From assembly GCF_022698165.1 (NCBI RefSeq), contig NZ_JALDAY010000007.1, forward strand, positions 558,001-622,000: DNA of 64,000 nucleotides. Reading direction: 5' to 3'. Positions 26,301 to 35,454 of the stretch are shown piece after piece. Each line of letters opens with the position of its first letter. The stretch's first letter is position 1. Both the position numbers and the translations under genes were made by a program. This DNA is from Streptomyces cylindrosporus. GTDB taxonomy: Bacteria; Actinomycetota; Actinomycetes; Streptomycetales; Streptomycetaceae. A model generated the notes under the pieces. The model ran no database searches and was not told the DNA's origin. It worked only from the letters and a program-made list of their open reading frames with translations.

Positions 26301-28187
26301 TTACCCGTGCCACGGGACGAGCGACACCGCGAGCGGCGCCCACTCGATCCGTGTCCGCGCCCCGTCCGAGGCCCAGGTCACCTCGACGGCGTCGTCGTCG
26401 GCCGCCACCCCCGAGACGGCCTCGGCCGGCGCGACGGGCTCGGCGCCGAGGACGGCCAGGGACACGTGCGTGGTCGTGCCGCCCGCGGGCCCGGCGAGCC
26501 GCGGCACCTGGGCCCAGCGGGTGTACGCCGTTCCCTGGGGCGCGCGGACCAGGGCGTCCTCGTCCCAGCCGAGCAGACCGTGCAGGGCGGAGACGAGGGG
26601 CTGCTCGGGCCCGGTCGCCCAACCGGTCTGGGTGACACGGGAGTCGGCGGGCGCGCCGGTCACCCGATGGACCCGCAGTTCGTACGGTCCCCGGGCCACC
26701 GTCACGCTCTCCACCCGCAGCCCCGGCACCATCGGCGGACCCGCGGCGAACACCGGCCGGTGCCAGGATGCGGCCCACCCCCAGCCGTCCCCCTGGCCCG
26801 CACCCAGGGGACGGACACGGCAGCGCGCACTCCCCCGCCCGCCGACCTCGACCGACAGGTGGTTGTCCGCGACGTTCGCCTTCGCCGTGGGTCCCGTGTG
26901 CGTGGAGTACGCCTGCCGCCCGTAGTGCGGGTCCTCCGCCGCCGCGGACTCGCCTTCGTGCGGGCGCACATGGTCGCTGCCGTGGTTGTGCAGTCGTACG
27001 ATCCCGTCCGCGCGGGTCGACTGGATCAGCAGCCCGGGTGCGGGCAGCGCGAGGACGTGGTCGGCCGTCTCGGCCGGCGCGAGCTCCTCGCGGGCCGTCC
27101 ACAGCGGATGCTCGGGCGGGGCGAGCAGGGCGACGAACGCCTTCGAGGCCCAGTACGGGGAGGACGGGCCGGAGTAGGTCTGCAGGGTCGCGTCGTGCGG
27201 GCCGTGCCAGCCCAGGCTCAGCAGACCGTCCTCGGTCAGGGCGCCGCGGTCCAGGAAGTACCGCAGGCTACCGCTGATCAGCCGCCGGGAGGTGCCCGGG
27301 GGCAGCGGGGTGTGGCCGGTGACGGCGCCCAGGGCGACGGCCGAGGCGGCGGCGAAGCGGTACGTCAGCGAGCGGCCGAAGTGCAGGGGCGCGCCGTCGC
27401 CGCCGAACAACAGCGAGAAACCGTCGAGGTGTCGGCGCAGCCGGGAGCCGTACGGTTCCCGGTCCGTCCCGGCGAGATGCGCGTCCAGGACCGGATACAG
27501 GTGCAGGGCCCAGCCGTTGTAGTGGTCGAAGGCGCGTCCGTCGCCGTCGGCGTACCAGCCGTCGCCGACGTACCAGCCCTCCAGCAGTTCGCGGGCGCGC
27601 TGCCGGACGGCTGCCGTCTCCGCGTCGCCGCGGCCCACAGACTCCAGGAAACCGGCGACGGTGTACGGGAACAGGTACCAGTTGTTGGGCGCCGGGGTGT
27701 GGCGCAGGGCTCCGCGCAGCCATTCCTCGGCGCGGTCCTGGACGTCGGCGTCGAGGTTCTTCCACAGCCAGGGCGCGGTCAGCCGCAGGCCGAGGGCGAC
27801 GGACGCCGACTCGACCATGGGCTGGCCCTGGACGTGGTGGTCCAGGATCAGCGGCCAGGACTCGGTGTCGTCGCGGCCGGGGGTGCGGGTGCCGGCGGTG
27901 AGGCCGCTCGCGTAGCGGTCGAGCCAGCCGTGCGGGTCGGCGCCGCCGGCGCCCGCGACGCGGAAGGCCGCGGCGAGGAACGTACGGGCGTAGCCCTCCA
28001 GGCCGTCGGAGCGCACTCCGGAACGGGAGGGGCGGCCCGGCAGGTCGAGCAGGGCGCACTCGGGGGTGGACCAGCGCCAGGCGGCGGCCAGCAGCCCGTC
28101 GGCCACGGCCTCCCAGTGGGCCCTGGTGTATCCGGTGTGCGGGCTCGACTCCCGGTCCTCCGGAGGCAGTTCGAAGGGTACGGTCAT
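26301..28187 (-). CDS. DUF2264 protein (probable alpha/alpha-barrel glycoside hydrolase)
   Basis: A 628-residue cytoplasmic protein of the DUF2264 (PF10022) family. Visible are an N-terminal all-helical part rich in Trp and aromatic residues (SPYWASKAFVALLAPPEHPLW, GWYADGDGRAFDHYNGWALHLY, NNWYLFPYTVAGF) and a C-terminal beta-rich part after residue about 400. As I recall, some family members are beta-glucuronidases placed in CAZy GH154; applied here this is inference. The start ATG 28187 overlaps the dehydrogenase stop (ATGA). As last gene of a sugar-import operon it probably breaks down the imported oligosaccharide inside the cell. Confidence 0.82.
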   Translation of the reverse strand: MTVPFELPPEDRESSPHTGYTRAHWEAVADGLLAAAWRWSTPECALLDLPGRPSRSGVRSDGLEGYARTFLAAAFRVAGAGGADPHGWLDRYASGLTAGTRTPGRDDTESWPLILDHHVQGQPMVESASVALGLRLTAPWLWKNLDADVQDRAEEWLRGALRHTPAPNNWYLFPYTVAGFLESVGRGDAETAAVRQRARELLEGWYVGDGWYADGDGRAFDHYNGWALHLYPVLDAHLAGTDREPYGSRLRRHLDGFSLLFGGDGAPLHFGRSLTYRFAAASAVALGAVTGHTPLPPGTSRRLISGSLRYFLDRGALTEDGLLSLGWHGPHDATLQTYSGPSSPYWASKAFVALLAPPEHPLWTAREELAPAETADHVLALPAPGLLIQSTRADGIVRLHNHGSDHVRPHEGESAAAEDPHYGRQAYSTHTGPTAKANVADNHLSVEVGGRGSARCRVRPLGAGQGDGWGWAASWHRPVFAAGPPMVPGLRVESVTVARGPYELRVHRVTGAPADSRVTQTGWATGPEQPLVSALHGLLGWDEDALVRAPQGTAYTRWAQVPRLAGPAGGTTTHVSLAVLGAEPVAPAEAVSGVAADDDAVEVTWASDGARTRIEWAPLAVSLVPWHG

Positions 28188-29203
28188 GCCGTGTACGCCA
28201 GCCTTTCGCGTCGGACGGGGTGCAGGAAGCCGACACCGGAGGCCCAGCGGGCGGTCTCGGCGACGGCGTGTTCGGCCAGCCGGCGCCACTCGTTGCCCTG
28301 CGAGCCGGCCAGGTGCGGGGTGAGGAGCACGTTGTCGCAGTCCCACAACGGGTGCTCGGGCGGCAGGACTTCGGGGTCGGTGACGTCGAGGACGGCGCGG
28401 ATCCGGCCGGCGCGGGCGGCGTCGGCGATCGCGTCCTGGTCGACGACCGCACCGCGTGCGGTGTTGATGAGCACGGCGTCGGGGCGCATCGACCGGATCA
28501 GGGTGCGGCCGACCAGTCCTCGGGTGGCGGGCAGCAGAGGGGTGTGCACGCTGACGGTGTCGCTGCGCGTGAACAGCTCCTTCAACTCGACCCGGGTGGC
28601 GCCGAGTTCGGCGGCCTCGGCGTCGGTGACGAACGGGTCGTGCAGGAGGATCTCGACGTCGTACGGGTGCAGCAGTTCCATGACGCGGCGGCCGGTGAGG
28701 GAGGCCGAGAGGATGCCGACCGTGCGGTGGTGGTTGCCGACGGTGCGCGGGGTGCCCAGCCAGGGGGCGCGGGTGCGGGTGGCCTGGAACTCACGGGCGC
28801 GTTCGAGGACTTGCTTGCCGGTGAGCAGGATCATGGCCACGGTGTACTCGGCGACCGGGAGGGCGTTGGCCGCGGCGGCCGAGGAGACCTCGATGCCGCG
28901 CTCCCAGCAGGCCTCGGTGATGTGCGCGCGCACGCTGCCCGCGGTGTGCACGACCGCGCGCAGCCGCGGCGCCGCCGCCAGCACGGCCGCGTCCAGGGGT
29001 GGGCAGCCCCAGCCGGTCACCAACAGGTCGACGTCGGCGAGGACTTGGCGGGCCCGGGGTGAGGTGAGGTCGTCGAGGGCCGGTGGCGGGGCGAGGTGGC
29101 AGATGGCGGCCAGGGCTTCGAGGGACTCGGGGTCGAGGACGGCCGCCGCCGCGTCCTGGGACATGGCGAGGGCGGCTCGGGGGCGAGGCGTCGCTTCGGT
29201 CAT
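28184..29203 (-). CDS. D-isomer-specific 2-hydroxyacid dehydrogenase family protein
   Basis: A 339-residue NAD-dependent dehydrogenase. Features are the N-terminal catalytic half with GWGCPPLDAAVLAAAPRLRAVVHTAGSV, the NAD-binding domain (VGILSASLTGRRVMELL), the substrate-domain motif LINTARGAVVDQDAIADAA with catalytic Arg, and DPEVLPPEHPLWDCDNVLLTPHLAGS with the catalytic Glu and His. The NAD motif lacks a clean GxGxxG (GILSAS), so cofactor use may differ from the norm. It lies between the permease gene (29-bp gap) and the DUF2264 gene (overlap), suggesting it acts on a sugar-acid product of that pathway. Confidence 0.88.
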   Translation of the reverse strand: MTEATPRPRAALAMSQDAAAAVLDPESLEALAAICHLAPPPALDDLTSPRARQVLADVDLLVTGWGCPPLDAAVLAAAPRLRAVVHTAGSVRAHITEACWERGIEVSSAAAANALPVAEYTVAMILLTGKQVLERAREFQATRTRAPWLGTPRTVGNHHRTVGILSASLTGRRVMELLHPYDVEILLHDPFVTDAEAAELGATRVELKELFTRSDTVSVHTPLLPATRGLVGRTLIRSMRPDAVLINTARGAVVDQDAIADAARAGRIRAVLDVTDPEVLPPEHPLWDCDNVLLTPHLAGSQGNEWRRLAEHAVAETARWASGVGFLHPVRRERLAYTA

Positions 29204-29232
29204 CTGGTGCGTGAACTCCTCAACGGGCCGGG

Positions 29233-30096
29233 CTACTTGACGGACCCCGCGGTCAGGCCGCTGCGCCAGAAGCGCTGGAGCAGGGCGAAGGCGAGGATGA
29301 GCGGGAGGACGGCCAGCAGCGAGCCCATGATCACCACCGGGTAGTAGTCGGGGGTGACGGTGGCCGAGCTGTTCCACGTGTACAGGCCGAGGCTGACGGG
29401 ATACAGGTCCTGGTCGGACAGCATCACCATCGGCAGGAAGAAGTTGTTCCAGATCGCGGTGAGCTGGAACAGGAACACGGTGACCAGGCCGGGGCCGAGC
29501 ATGCGCAGCGCCACCCGGGCGTACGTGGTCAGCTCGCCCGCGCCGTCGATGCGCGCGGCCTCCAGTACCTCGTCGGGGACGTATCCCTGGCTGAAGATCC
29601 GGCCCAGGTACACGCCGAAGGGGTTGAAGAGGACCGGGATGAACACCGCCCAGAAGGTGTTGACCAGGCCGGTGCCGGAGGCCATCAGGTACAGCGGCAG
29701 GGCGAGGACGGTCTGCGGGACCATCACGGCCGCCAGGACCAGTCCGAAGAGCTTCTCCTTGTGCCGGAAGCGGTACTTGTCGAAGGCGTAGCCGCAGGCC
29801 ACGCTCACCAGCGCGCCGATCGCCGCGCCGAGGACGGCGTACAGCAGGCTGTTGAGGTACCAGCGGCCGTACTGGCCGCCGTCCATCGCGAACAGGTCGT
29901 GCAGGTTCTGTCCGAAGGCGAAGTCCTTGAAGGACAGGATGTCGCTGCTGAACAGGGCGTCCCGGGTCTTGCCAGCGGCCAGGACCAGCCACAGCACCGG
30001 CAGCAGGGTGTAGAGCACGGAGAGGGCGACCACCACGTTGACGGTGGCCCGGCCGAGGAGCCGCGGGCGCGGGAGGGTGCTGTCGGCGGTGCTCAT
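29233..30096 (-). CDS. Carbohydrate ABC transporter permease, MalG type
   Basis: A 287-residue inner-membrane permease with six predicted helices. The EAA loop that contacts the ATPase reads EVLEAARIDGAGELTTYARVALRMLGPGL, the hallmark of MalG-like proteins. ATG 30096 has GAGGAGG upstream and overlaps the stop of the MalF-type gene (ATGA). There is no ATPase gene in the operon; Streptomyces sugar importers of this kind generally share the multitask ATPase MsiK. Confidence 0.93.
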   Translation of the reverse strand: MSTADSTLPRPRLLGRATVNVVVALSVLYTLLPVLWLVLAAGKTRDALFSSDILSFKDFAFGQNLHDLFAMDGGQYGRWYLNSLLYAVLGAAIGALVSVACGYAFDKYRFRHKEKLFGLVLAAVMVPQTVLALPLYLMASGTGLVNTFWAVFIPVLFNPFGVYLGRIFSQGYVPDEVLEAARIDGAGELTTYARVALRMLGPGLVTVFLFQLTAIWNNFFLPMVMLSDQDLYPVSLGLYTWNSSATVTPDYYPVVIMGSLLAVLPLILAFALLQRFWRSGLTAGSVK

Positions 30097-31073
30097 CGGG
30101 AGGCCTCCTCGGCGCGGTCGAGCCGGCTGGTCCAGCGGGTGACGCCGTAGGACAGGGCGATGGTGAACAGCAGCAGGACGACCGAGGCGGCCGCCGCCAG
30201 GCTGTAGTTGTTGCGGGTGAAGGCGGCGTCGTAGATGTACATGCTGGGCGAGAAGCGGGAGTTGATCATCGGGGAGGACTGGCTGAGCAGCATCGGCTCG
30301 GTGAACAGCTGCAGCCCCCAGACGAGGGTGAACATGGCGACCGTGACGATCGAGGCCCGCACCAGCGGGGTCTTGACCTGGAGCGCCGTGCGCACGGGTC
30401 CGGCGCCGTCGACGACCGCGGCCTCGATCACCTCGCGGGGCACGGCCTGGAGGGCGGCGTAGAAGACCACCATGTTGTAGCCGAGGTTGCTCCACAGGGC
30501 GATATTCACGATCGACGGGAGCACGGTGTGCAGGCCCAGGAAGTCGATGGTGATGTCGGCCTTGGCGAACAGCTCGATGACCGGGCTGATGCCGGGTGTG
30601 TAGAGGTAGAGCCAGATCAGGGCGGCGATGATGCCGGGCACGGCGTGCGGCAGGAAGAGGCCGAGCTGCGCGGAGGCCCGCAGCCGTACGACGCCCGAGT
30701 CGAGGAGCAGGGCCAGGGCGAGCGAGCCCAGCACCATGAGCGGGATGTAGATCAGGCAGTACAGGGCGACCGTGCCGAGCCCGGACAGGAAGGTCGGGTC
30801 GGTCAGGACGGCCGTGTAGCTGCGCACTCCGACGAAGACCGTGCGGGCGTTGCCGAAGCCGAGGCCGGGGTGGTCGTCGCTGTGGAAGCTGAGGTAGACG
30901 GCGGTGCCGACCGGGATCAGGAAGACGGTGACGAGGAGCGCGAAGAAGGGGGCCATCAGGGCGCCGCAGGCGCCGAGTCGGCGGCGCCGGGCCGCCTTGC
31001 GGGTGCGGTGGGCGGAGGCCGGGGCGGTGGCGGGGAGGGCGGCGGGCGGGGCGTGCTGGGTGGTCGCGGTCAT
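30093..31073 (-). CDS. Carbohydrate ABC transporter permease, MalF type
   Basis: A 326-residue permease with an Ala-rich cytoplasmic N-terminus, then six predicted helices. The EAA loop is EVIEAAVVDGAGPVRTALQVKTPLV. It forms the heterodimeric channel with the MalG-type partner encoded immediately downstream (4-bp overlap). The gap to the binding-protein gene upstream is 26 bp, so the genes form one transcript. Confidence 0.93.
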   Translation of the reverse strand: MTATTQHAPPAALPATAPASAHRTRKAARRRRLGACGALMAPFFALLVTVFLIPVGTAVYLSFHSDDHPGLGFGNARTVFVGVRSYTAVLTDPTFLSGLGTVALYCLIYIPLMVLGSLALALLLDSGVVRLRASAQLGLFLPHAVPGIIAALIWLYLYTPGISPVIELFAKADITIDFLGLHTVLPSIVNIALWSNLGYNMVVFYAALQAVPREVIEAAVVDGAGPVRTALQVKTPLVRASIVTVAMFTLVWGLQLFTEPMLLSQSSPMINSRFSPSMYIYDAAFTRNNYSLAAAASVVLLLFTIALSYGVTRWTSRLDRAEEASR

Positions 31074-31099
31074 GGGGGTTCACCTGCCTTTCGGGCGGC

Positions 31100-32428
31100 T
31101 CAGCTGCTGCGCTGCGTGGTGGACAGACCGAGGGCCTTCAGGTCGGGCATGGTGCCGTCCTGGGCCGCGCGCACCGATCCGATGAGGGTGCCCTGGCCGC
31201 CGCTCACCCGGGCGAAGCCGTCCTGCATCACCTTTCCGGTGGCGGTCATGCGCGGCCCCCACACCCAGCCGTCGCGGATCTTGTGGGCCTCCTCGTCGAA
31301 GAGGGTGTAGATGTCCTGGCCGCCGTAGTAGGAGGCGTCGAAGGCCTTGCGGTCGACGGGGACGAGTCCGGGGACGGCCGGGTACTGGCTGCTGGCGCCG
31401 CTGGACAGGCGGGCGCGCAGCGCGTCAGGGTGGGAGACCTGCCACTCGATGAACTCCATGGCGGCCTCGGGGTGACTGCTGTCCTTGGTGACGGCGAAGG
31501 TGGAGCCGCCGTGCGTGCCGACGTAGGGGCGGCCCTCGTCCCACTGCGGCAGCGGCGCGATCCGCCACTTGCCCTTCAGCCCGGGCTGCGCCCGCATCTG
31601 CGCACCGGCGTCCCAGGCCCCGCTGAGCCGGGTCAGCACCAGCCCGTTCGCGATCTGCGCGTCGGACTGCCGGCTCTCGACGCCGTTCATGAAGACCACG
31701 TCGTCGTCGACGAGCTTCTGCCAGTACGCCGCCACGCGGCGGGTCGGCGCGTCCGCGAGGGACACGTTCCAGGCGCCCTCGGAGGTGTCGAACCACTGGG
31801 CGCCGGCCTGCCAGCTGTAGGCGGCGAACTGCATCGCGCCGTCCGTGGGGAACAGCACCAGCCGCCGCTTCGGCGCCTTGCGCCGGACCGTATGCGCGAG
31901 TTCGGCGAACTCGTCCCAGGTGCGCGGGACCTGGAGGCCGTACTGGTCGAAGAGGTCGGTGCGGTAGTGCATGACCATCGGTTCGACGTCGAGCGGGACG
32001 CTGTAGGTGCGGCCCTGGAAGGTGGTCAGGCCGAGGGCCTGGGGCAGGAGCTTGGCCTTGAGGGTGTCGCCGACCATGTCGGTGATGTCGCGGGCGACGC
32101 CGTCGATGGCGAAGCCCGGCACCTGCGGGTACTCGATGGTGGCGACGTCGGGCGCGTTGCCGGCCCGGGCCGCGTTGCTGAGTTTGGCGTAGCCGCCCTG
32201 GTTGCCGGACGGGATCTGCTGGAAGTCGACCTGGATGCGGTCGTGCGTGCGGTTGAACTCGTCGACCACCTCCTGGCTGCCGCGCAGGGCGGACCAGAAG
32301 GTGATGCGTGTGGTTCCACCGGTGCCGCTCGCGGTGGACGCGCCCTTGCCGCAGGCGCTCACGGCGCCCGCGAGCGGCAGGGCGGCCATCGCGGCGAGCA
32401 CGGATCGACGGCTCTGTCGACCAGGCAT
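31100..32428 (-). CDS. Sugar ABC transporter substrate-binding lipoprotein
   Basis: A 442-residue extracytoplasmic solute-binding protein of the family-1 (MalE/UgpB-like) type. The signal holds twin arginines (QSRRSVLAAM) and a lipobox-like ending AVSAC (Cys27), so Tat-dependent lipoprotein export is possible. The mature part has TRITFWSALRGSQEVVDEFNRTHDRIQV and a conserved VEPMVMHYRTDLFDQYGLQVPRTWDEF stretch. It is the first gene of the import operon and starts at ATG 32428 behind GGAGGAG. Confidence 0.92.
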   Translation of the reverse strand: MPGRQSRRSVLAAMAALPLAGAVSACGKGASTASGTGGTTRITFWSALRGSQEVVDEFNRTHDRIQVDFQQIPSGNQGGYAKLSNAARAGNAPDVATIEYPQVPGFAIDGVARDITDMVGDTLKAKLLPQALGLTTFQGRTYSVPLDVEPMVMHYRTDLFDQYGLQVPRTWDEFAELAHTVRRKAPKRRLVLFPTDGAMQFAAYSWQAGAQWFDTSEGAWNVSLADAPTRRVAAYWQKLVDDDVVFMNGVESRQSDAQIANGLVLTRLSGAWDAGAQMRAQPGLKGKWRIAPLPQWDEGRPYVGTHGGSTFAVTKDSSHPEAAMEFIEWQVSHPDALRARLSSGASSQYPAVPGLVPVDRKAFDASYYGGQDIYTLFDEEAHKIRDGWVWGPRMTATGKVMQDGFARVSGGQGTLIGSVRAAQDGTMPDLKALGLSTTQRSS

Positions 32429-32474
32429 GGCTCCTCCCTGTTCGAGTCACGGGAATCCTCCGCGGCCGACAAGA

Positions 32475-32523
32475 AACGGTCAATAGAGCGATCAGAAGAA
32501 AATAAAGCGGTCAAACGCTCATT
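32475..32523 (-). promoter_or_regulatory. Candidate operator/promoter region of the sugar-import operon
   Basis: An AT-rich stretch between regulator and binding-protein genes holds two related boxes: CGGTCAATAGAGCGATC (32477-32493) and GCGGTCAAACGCTC (32507-32520). GAGCGATC recurs at 33639-33646, and the inverse of TCAAACG lies beside it, in front of the regulator gene. The sharing suggests binding by the DeoR/LacI hybrid regulator at both promoters. Inferred from repeats only. Confidence 0.45.
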
Positions 32524-33610
32524 GCGCTAAAAGGGGCCTCGTCGAGCCGCGCACCTTCAGCGTCGGCAACAGCTCGACGCGCTGCACCGAACGCGCCCCC
32601 TCCGCCGGCACTCCGTCGAGCCGCCGCAGCATCAACTCCGCCGCGACCCGGCCGACTTCGCCCTTGGGCGGTGACACGGCGGTCAGCGGCGGGCTGGCGA
32701 GTCCGGCCACCACGTCGTCGTAGGCGACCACCGAGCAGTCCTCGGGCACCCGCACCCCGTGCTCGGCGAGCTGCTGCACCAGCATCAGCGCGTCCACGTC
32801 GCCGTGCAGGACGGCGGCGGTGGCGCCCGCCTTGCGCAGCAGCGCGGCCAGGTCCGGCACGTCGGTGGGCTCGTGGTCGAGGCCGCCGCGCGACGAGCTG
32901 AGCGCCCACGTCCACTCCTCGACGAGCGGGTGGGCGCCGGCGATCTCGGCGAAGGCGGCGCGCAGGGTGCGGGCGGTAGGGCTGTCGTCGCGGGTCGCGA
33001 ACACCAGCCGCCGGTGGCCGAGGCCGACCAGGTGCTCGACGGCGAGATGGGCGCCGTACCAGTGGTCGGAGCAGACCGAGTCCATGGCGTGCAGGGCGCT
33101 GCCCTTCGGCGGCCGGCGCTCCATCAGCACGGTCGGCACGTCCAGTTCGGCGAGCCAGCGGTGGTCGGCCTCCTCGGCGGCGGGGTCCCGCCAGCGCGGC
33201 GCGAGCAGCACGCCCCGGGCGCCGTCGGCCAACGCCCGCTCCACCTGCGGGCGTTCGGCGCCCGGTACCTGGGGCGCGATGTGCAGGGCGACGCGCAGGC
33301 CGGCCGCGTCGAGGACGGTGCGGGCGCCGTGCAGGGTCTCGTAGAGATACGAGTGCCGCTCGGGCACCACCACGGCCACCGTGTCCCCGTCGGCCATGGT
33401 GTGCTCGGGCAACTCCTGTGCGGGCAGGGGCGAGCGCACGACCCCGTGCCCGCGCCGCAGCTTGCCCTCCCGCATCAGCTCCTCGACGTCCCGGCGCACG
33501 GTCACCACGGACACCTGGAGCTCGGCGGCGAGGTCCCGCACCCGAGCCGTGCCACGCGCCTGCACCGCGGCGAGAATCCGCCGCCGTCTGAGATCGACCG
33601 GCTCCCGCAT
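32519..33610 (-). CDS. DeoR-type HTH / LacI-type sensor hybrid transcriptional regulator
   Basis: A 363-residue regulator. Residues about 8-62 form a DeoR-like winged helix (ILAAVQARGTARVRDLAAEL, VTVRRDVEELMREGKLRRGHG). Residues about 75-355 are a LacI/periplasmic-binding-type ligand domain (VAVVVPERHSYLYETLHGA, then GLGHRRLVFATRD and DCSVVAYDDVVAGLASPPLTAVSPP). It probably represses the sugar-import operon just downstream until the sugar binds. The stop lies 90 bp before the binding-protein start. Confidence 0.9.
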   Translation of the reverse strand: MREPVDLRRRRILAAVQARGTARVRDLAAELQVSVVTVRRDVEELMREGKLRRGHGVVRSPLPAQELPEHTMADGDTVAVVVPERHSYLYETLHGARTVLDAAGLRVALHIAPQVPGAERPQVERALADGARGVLLAPRWRDPAAEEADHRWLAELDVPTVLMERRPPKGSALHAMDSVCSDHWYGAHLAVEHLVGLGHRRLVFATRDDSPTARTLRAAFAEIAGAHPLVEEWTWALSSSRGGLDHEPTDVPDLAALLRKAGATAAVLHGDVDALMLVQQLAEHGVRVPEDCSVVAYDDVVAGLASPPLTAVSPPKGEVGRVAAELMLRRLDGVPAEGARSVQRVELLPTLKVRGSTRPLLAQ

Positions 33611-33633
33611 CAGGACACCGCCCCCGGAATGTT

Positions 33634-33646
33634 CGTTTGAGCGATC
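33634..33646 (-). promoter_or_regulatory. Candidate autoregulatory operator of the DeoR/LacI hybrid
   Basis: CGTTTGAGCGATC shares GAGCGATC with 32486-32493, and its inverse shares TCAAACG with 32511-32517. It lies 24-36 bp upstream of the regulator start, a suitable place for autorepression. Confidence 0.4.
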
Positions 33647-33770
33647 GGGTCGCCATCATACGATCGCCGCTCCCAGCGGACATCCCCAGGGCTTCGTCGA
33701 GGCACAAGCAGGCCGCCGACGTGCGCGGATGCCCCACTCAGCGGGATCCGTCCGGATTTCTGCCCATCTC

Positions 33771-33796
33771 ATTGATTGTACCGACCGTTGGGTCTA
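33771..33796 (+). promoter_or_regulatory. Promoter and TetR-type operator S1 for the MFS gene
   Basis: A -35-like TTGATT (33772-33777) and a -10-like TATCTT (33795-33800) are 17 bp apart. The spacer holds CCGACC-GTTG-GGTCTA (33781-33796), a GACC-N4-GGTC palindrome. The 26 bases from 33771 match the inverse of 40503-40528 at 24 positions, strong evidence for a common regulator. Confidence 0.7.
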
Positions 33797-33874
33797 TCTT
33801 TCCCGCATCTCATCCCGGACCGGAGCCGCTCTCTCCGGCTCACCGCTCACCGCTCACCCATTGGAAGGCCCGCG

Positions 33875-35332
33875 ATGTCCCAGACCCGCACCGCCGCCCC
33901 ACCGGCCGAAGAGTCCTCCCTCTCCACCGCGCGCAACGTCCTCGTGGTCGTCGCGCTGCTGTGGACCGTCCAACTGGTCGCGCTGGTGGCCGCGTTGTCC
34001 GGCATCGCACAGGCCGACGTCGCCATCCACTTCCGGACCACGGAAATCGCCTGGTTCACCCTGATGACCCTGCTGACCGGCACGTTCTTCCTGCCGTTCG
34101 CGGTCAAGGCCGCGGCGCTGTTCGGCAAGAAGAAGGTCCTGCTGGTGGCCACCGGGCTCGGTTTCGTCGGCGACCTGGTGGCCGCCGTCGCCACCGACTA
34201 CCGGACCCTGCTGATCGGCCGCGGCATCGCGGGCATCTACGCGGCGACCGCGCCGATCGCCTACGCGATCACCCGCGACATCTTCCCGCGCCGCTGGGTC
34301 GGCCTGGCCAGCGGCATCATGGCCGGCGGTGTCGGTCTCGTCGCCTTCGGCGGGCCGTTCCTGGCCGGCTGGCTGCTGGACGACTACGGCTTCCGGGGCG
34401 TGCTGTGGTTCATGGCCATCAGCACCTGCGTGAGCTTCGTCCTGGTGGCCCTCTGCGTGCCCGAGAGCCCGGTCACCGGCGGCGGCGGGCGGATGGACTG
34501 GATCGGCGGTCTGCTCCTCGGCGGCGGCATCACCGCCCTCGTCTACGCGGTCGGCGAGGGATCGCAGTGGGGCTGGAGCAGCGGCAAGTTCCTCGCGTAC
34601 ATCGTCGGTTCGGCCATCGCCCTGGTCGTCTTCCTCCTGGTCCAGCGCAGAGTCGCCGAACCGCTGTTCCCGCCCGCCATGACCCGGCGCCGGCCGGTGT
34701 GGACGGTCCTGCTGGCCACCTCCGTGGCGGCCGGCTCGCTCAACGCGGTCGGTGTGGTCGTCCAGTTGCTGGTGCTGATGCCGGCCATCCCCACCGTCTC
34801 CGACGGCCTCGGCTGGTCCGGCGAGCACAACGCCATCGTCAGCAGCCCGATCAGCGCCATGATCATCGTGGGCGCGGTCGGCACCGGCTGGCTCGCCCGC
34901 CGGGTGGACGCCCGGATCCTGCTGGGCATCGGCGCCGCCTGCGCCGTCGTCGGATACGCGATCGGCACCCATCTGCACCACACCGCGGGACAGATCATCG
35001 AGATGGGTCTGATCGCCGGCCTGGGCACGGGCATGGTTGTCGCCATCGCCCCCATCATGATCATCGAGGTGGTCACCCCCGAGGAGCAGGCGCTGGCCAA
35101 CGGCGCCCAGACCCTCGGCCTGGGCGTCGCCCAGATCATCGTCTCCCAGCTGGCCTTCGTGGTGATGGCCCAGCACGGCGCGATCCTGAAGGGCACCCAG
35201 TTCTACCTCGACCAGGGCTTCACCAACGGCCTGTGGCTGGTGGTCGGTTGCGTCGCGTTCGGCGCGCTGCTCGTCCCGCTGATCCCCCGGCCCAAGCGCC
35301 TCGCGGAGGCCGAGGTGGGCCAGGCGGTCTGA
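33875..35332 (+). CDS. MFS transporter, DHA2/EmrB-like
   Basis: A 485-residue membrane protein, probably 14 helices. Motif A region: KAAALFGKKKVLL. Motif C region: GPFLAGWLLDDYGFRGVLWF. The stretch RMDWIGGLLLGGGITALVYAVGEGSQWGW is typical of the 14-helix DHA2 family, which are mostly drug/proton antiporters. Because its promoter carries the same operator as the P450/BVMO operons, it may import the substrate or export a toxic intermediate. ATG 33875 follows GGAAGG. A strong hairpin ends the transcript at 35355. Confidence 0.88.
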   Translation: MSQTRTAAPPAEESSLSTARNVLVVVALLWTVQLVALVAALSGIAQADVAIHFRTTEIAWFTLMTLLTGTFFLPFAVKAAALFGKKKVLLVATGLGFVGDLVAAVATDYRTLLIGRGIAGIYAATAPIAYAITRDIFPRRWVGLASGIMAGGVGLVAFGGPFLAGWLLDDYGFRGVLWFMAISTCVSFVLVALCVPESPVTGGGGRMDWIGGLLLGGGITALVYAVGEGSQWGWSSGKFLAYIVGSAIALVVFLLVQRRVAEPLFPPAMTRRRPVWTVLLATSVAAGSLNAVGVVVQLLVLMPAIPTVSDGLGWSGEHNAIVSSPISAMIIVGAVGTGWLARRVDARILLGIGAACAVVGYAIGTHLHHTAGQIIEMGLIAGLGTGMVVAIAPIMIIEVVTPEEQALANGAQTLGLGVAQIIVSQLAFVVMAQHGAILKGTQFYLDQGFTNGLWLVVGCVAFGALLVPLIPRPKRLAEAEVGQAV

Positions 35333-35354
35333 CCCGCGGGGACGCGCACAGCAC

Positions 35355-35383
35355 GAAGGGCCGGGCGGCACGCCCGGCCCTTC
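35355..35383 (+). terminator. Bidirectional intrinsic terminator
   Basis: A perfect 12-bp stem (GAAGGGCCGGGC at 35355-35366 against 35372-35383) with loop GGCAC, between the convergent MFS and SDR genes. The arm ending CCCTTC gives a short pyrimidine tail on the plus strand. Confidence 0.82.
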
Positions 35384-35454
35384 TCGCCGTCCGCTCTCGC
35401 CGTCGGCGGTACGGGGACGGCGACACGCCCCCTCCGCGTGTCGCCGCCGTCCGC

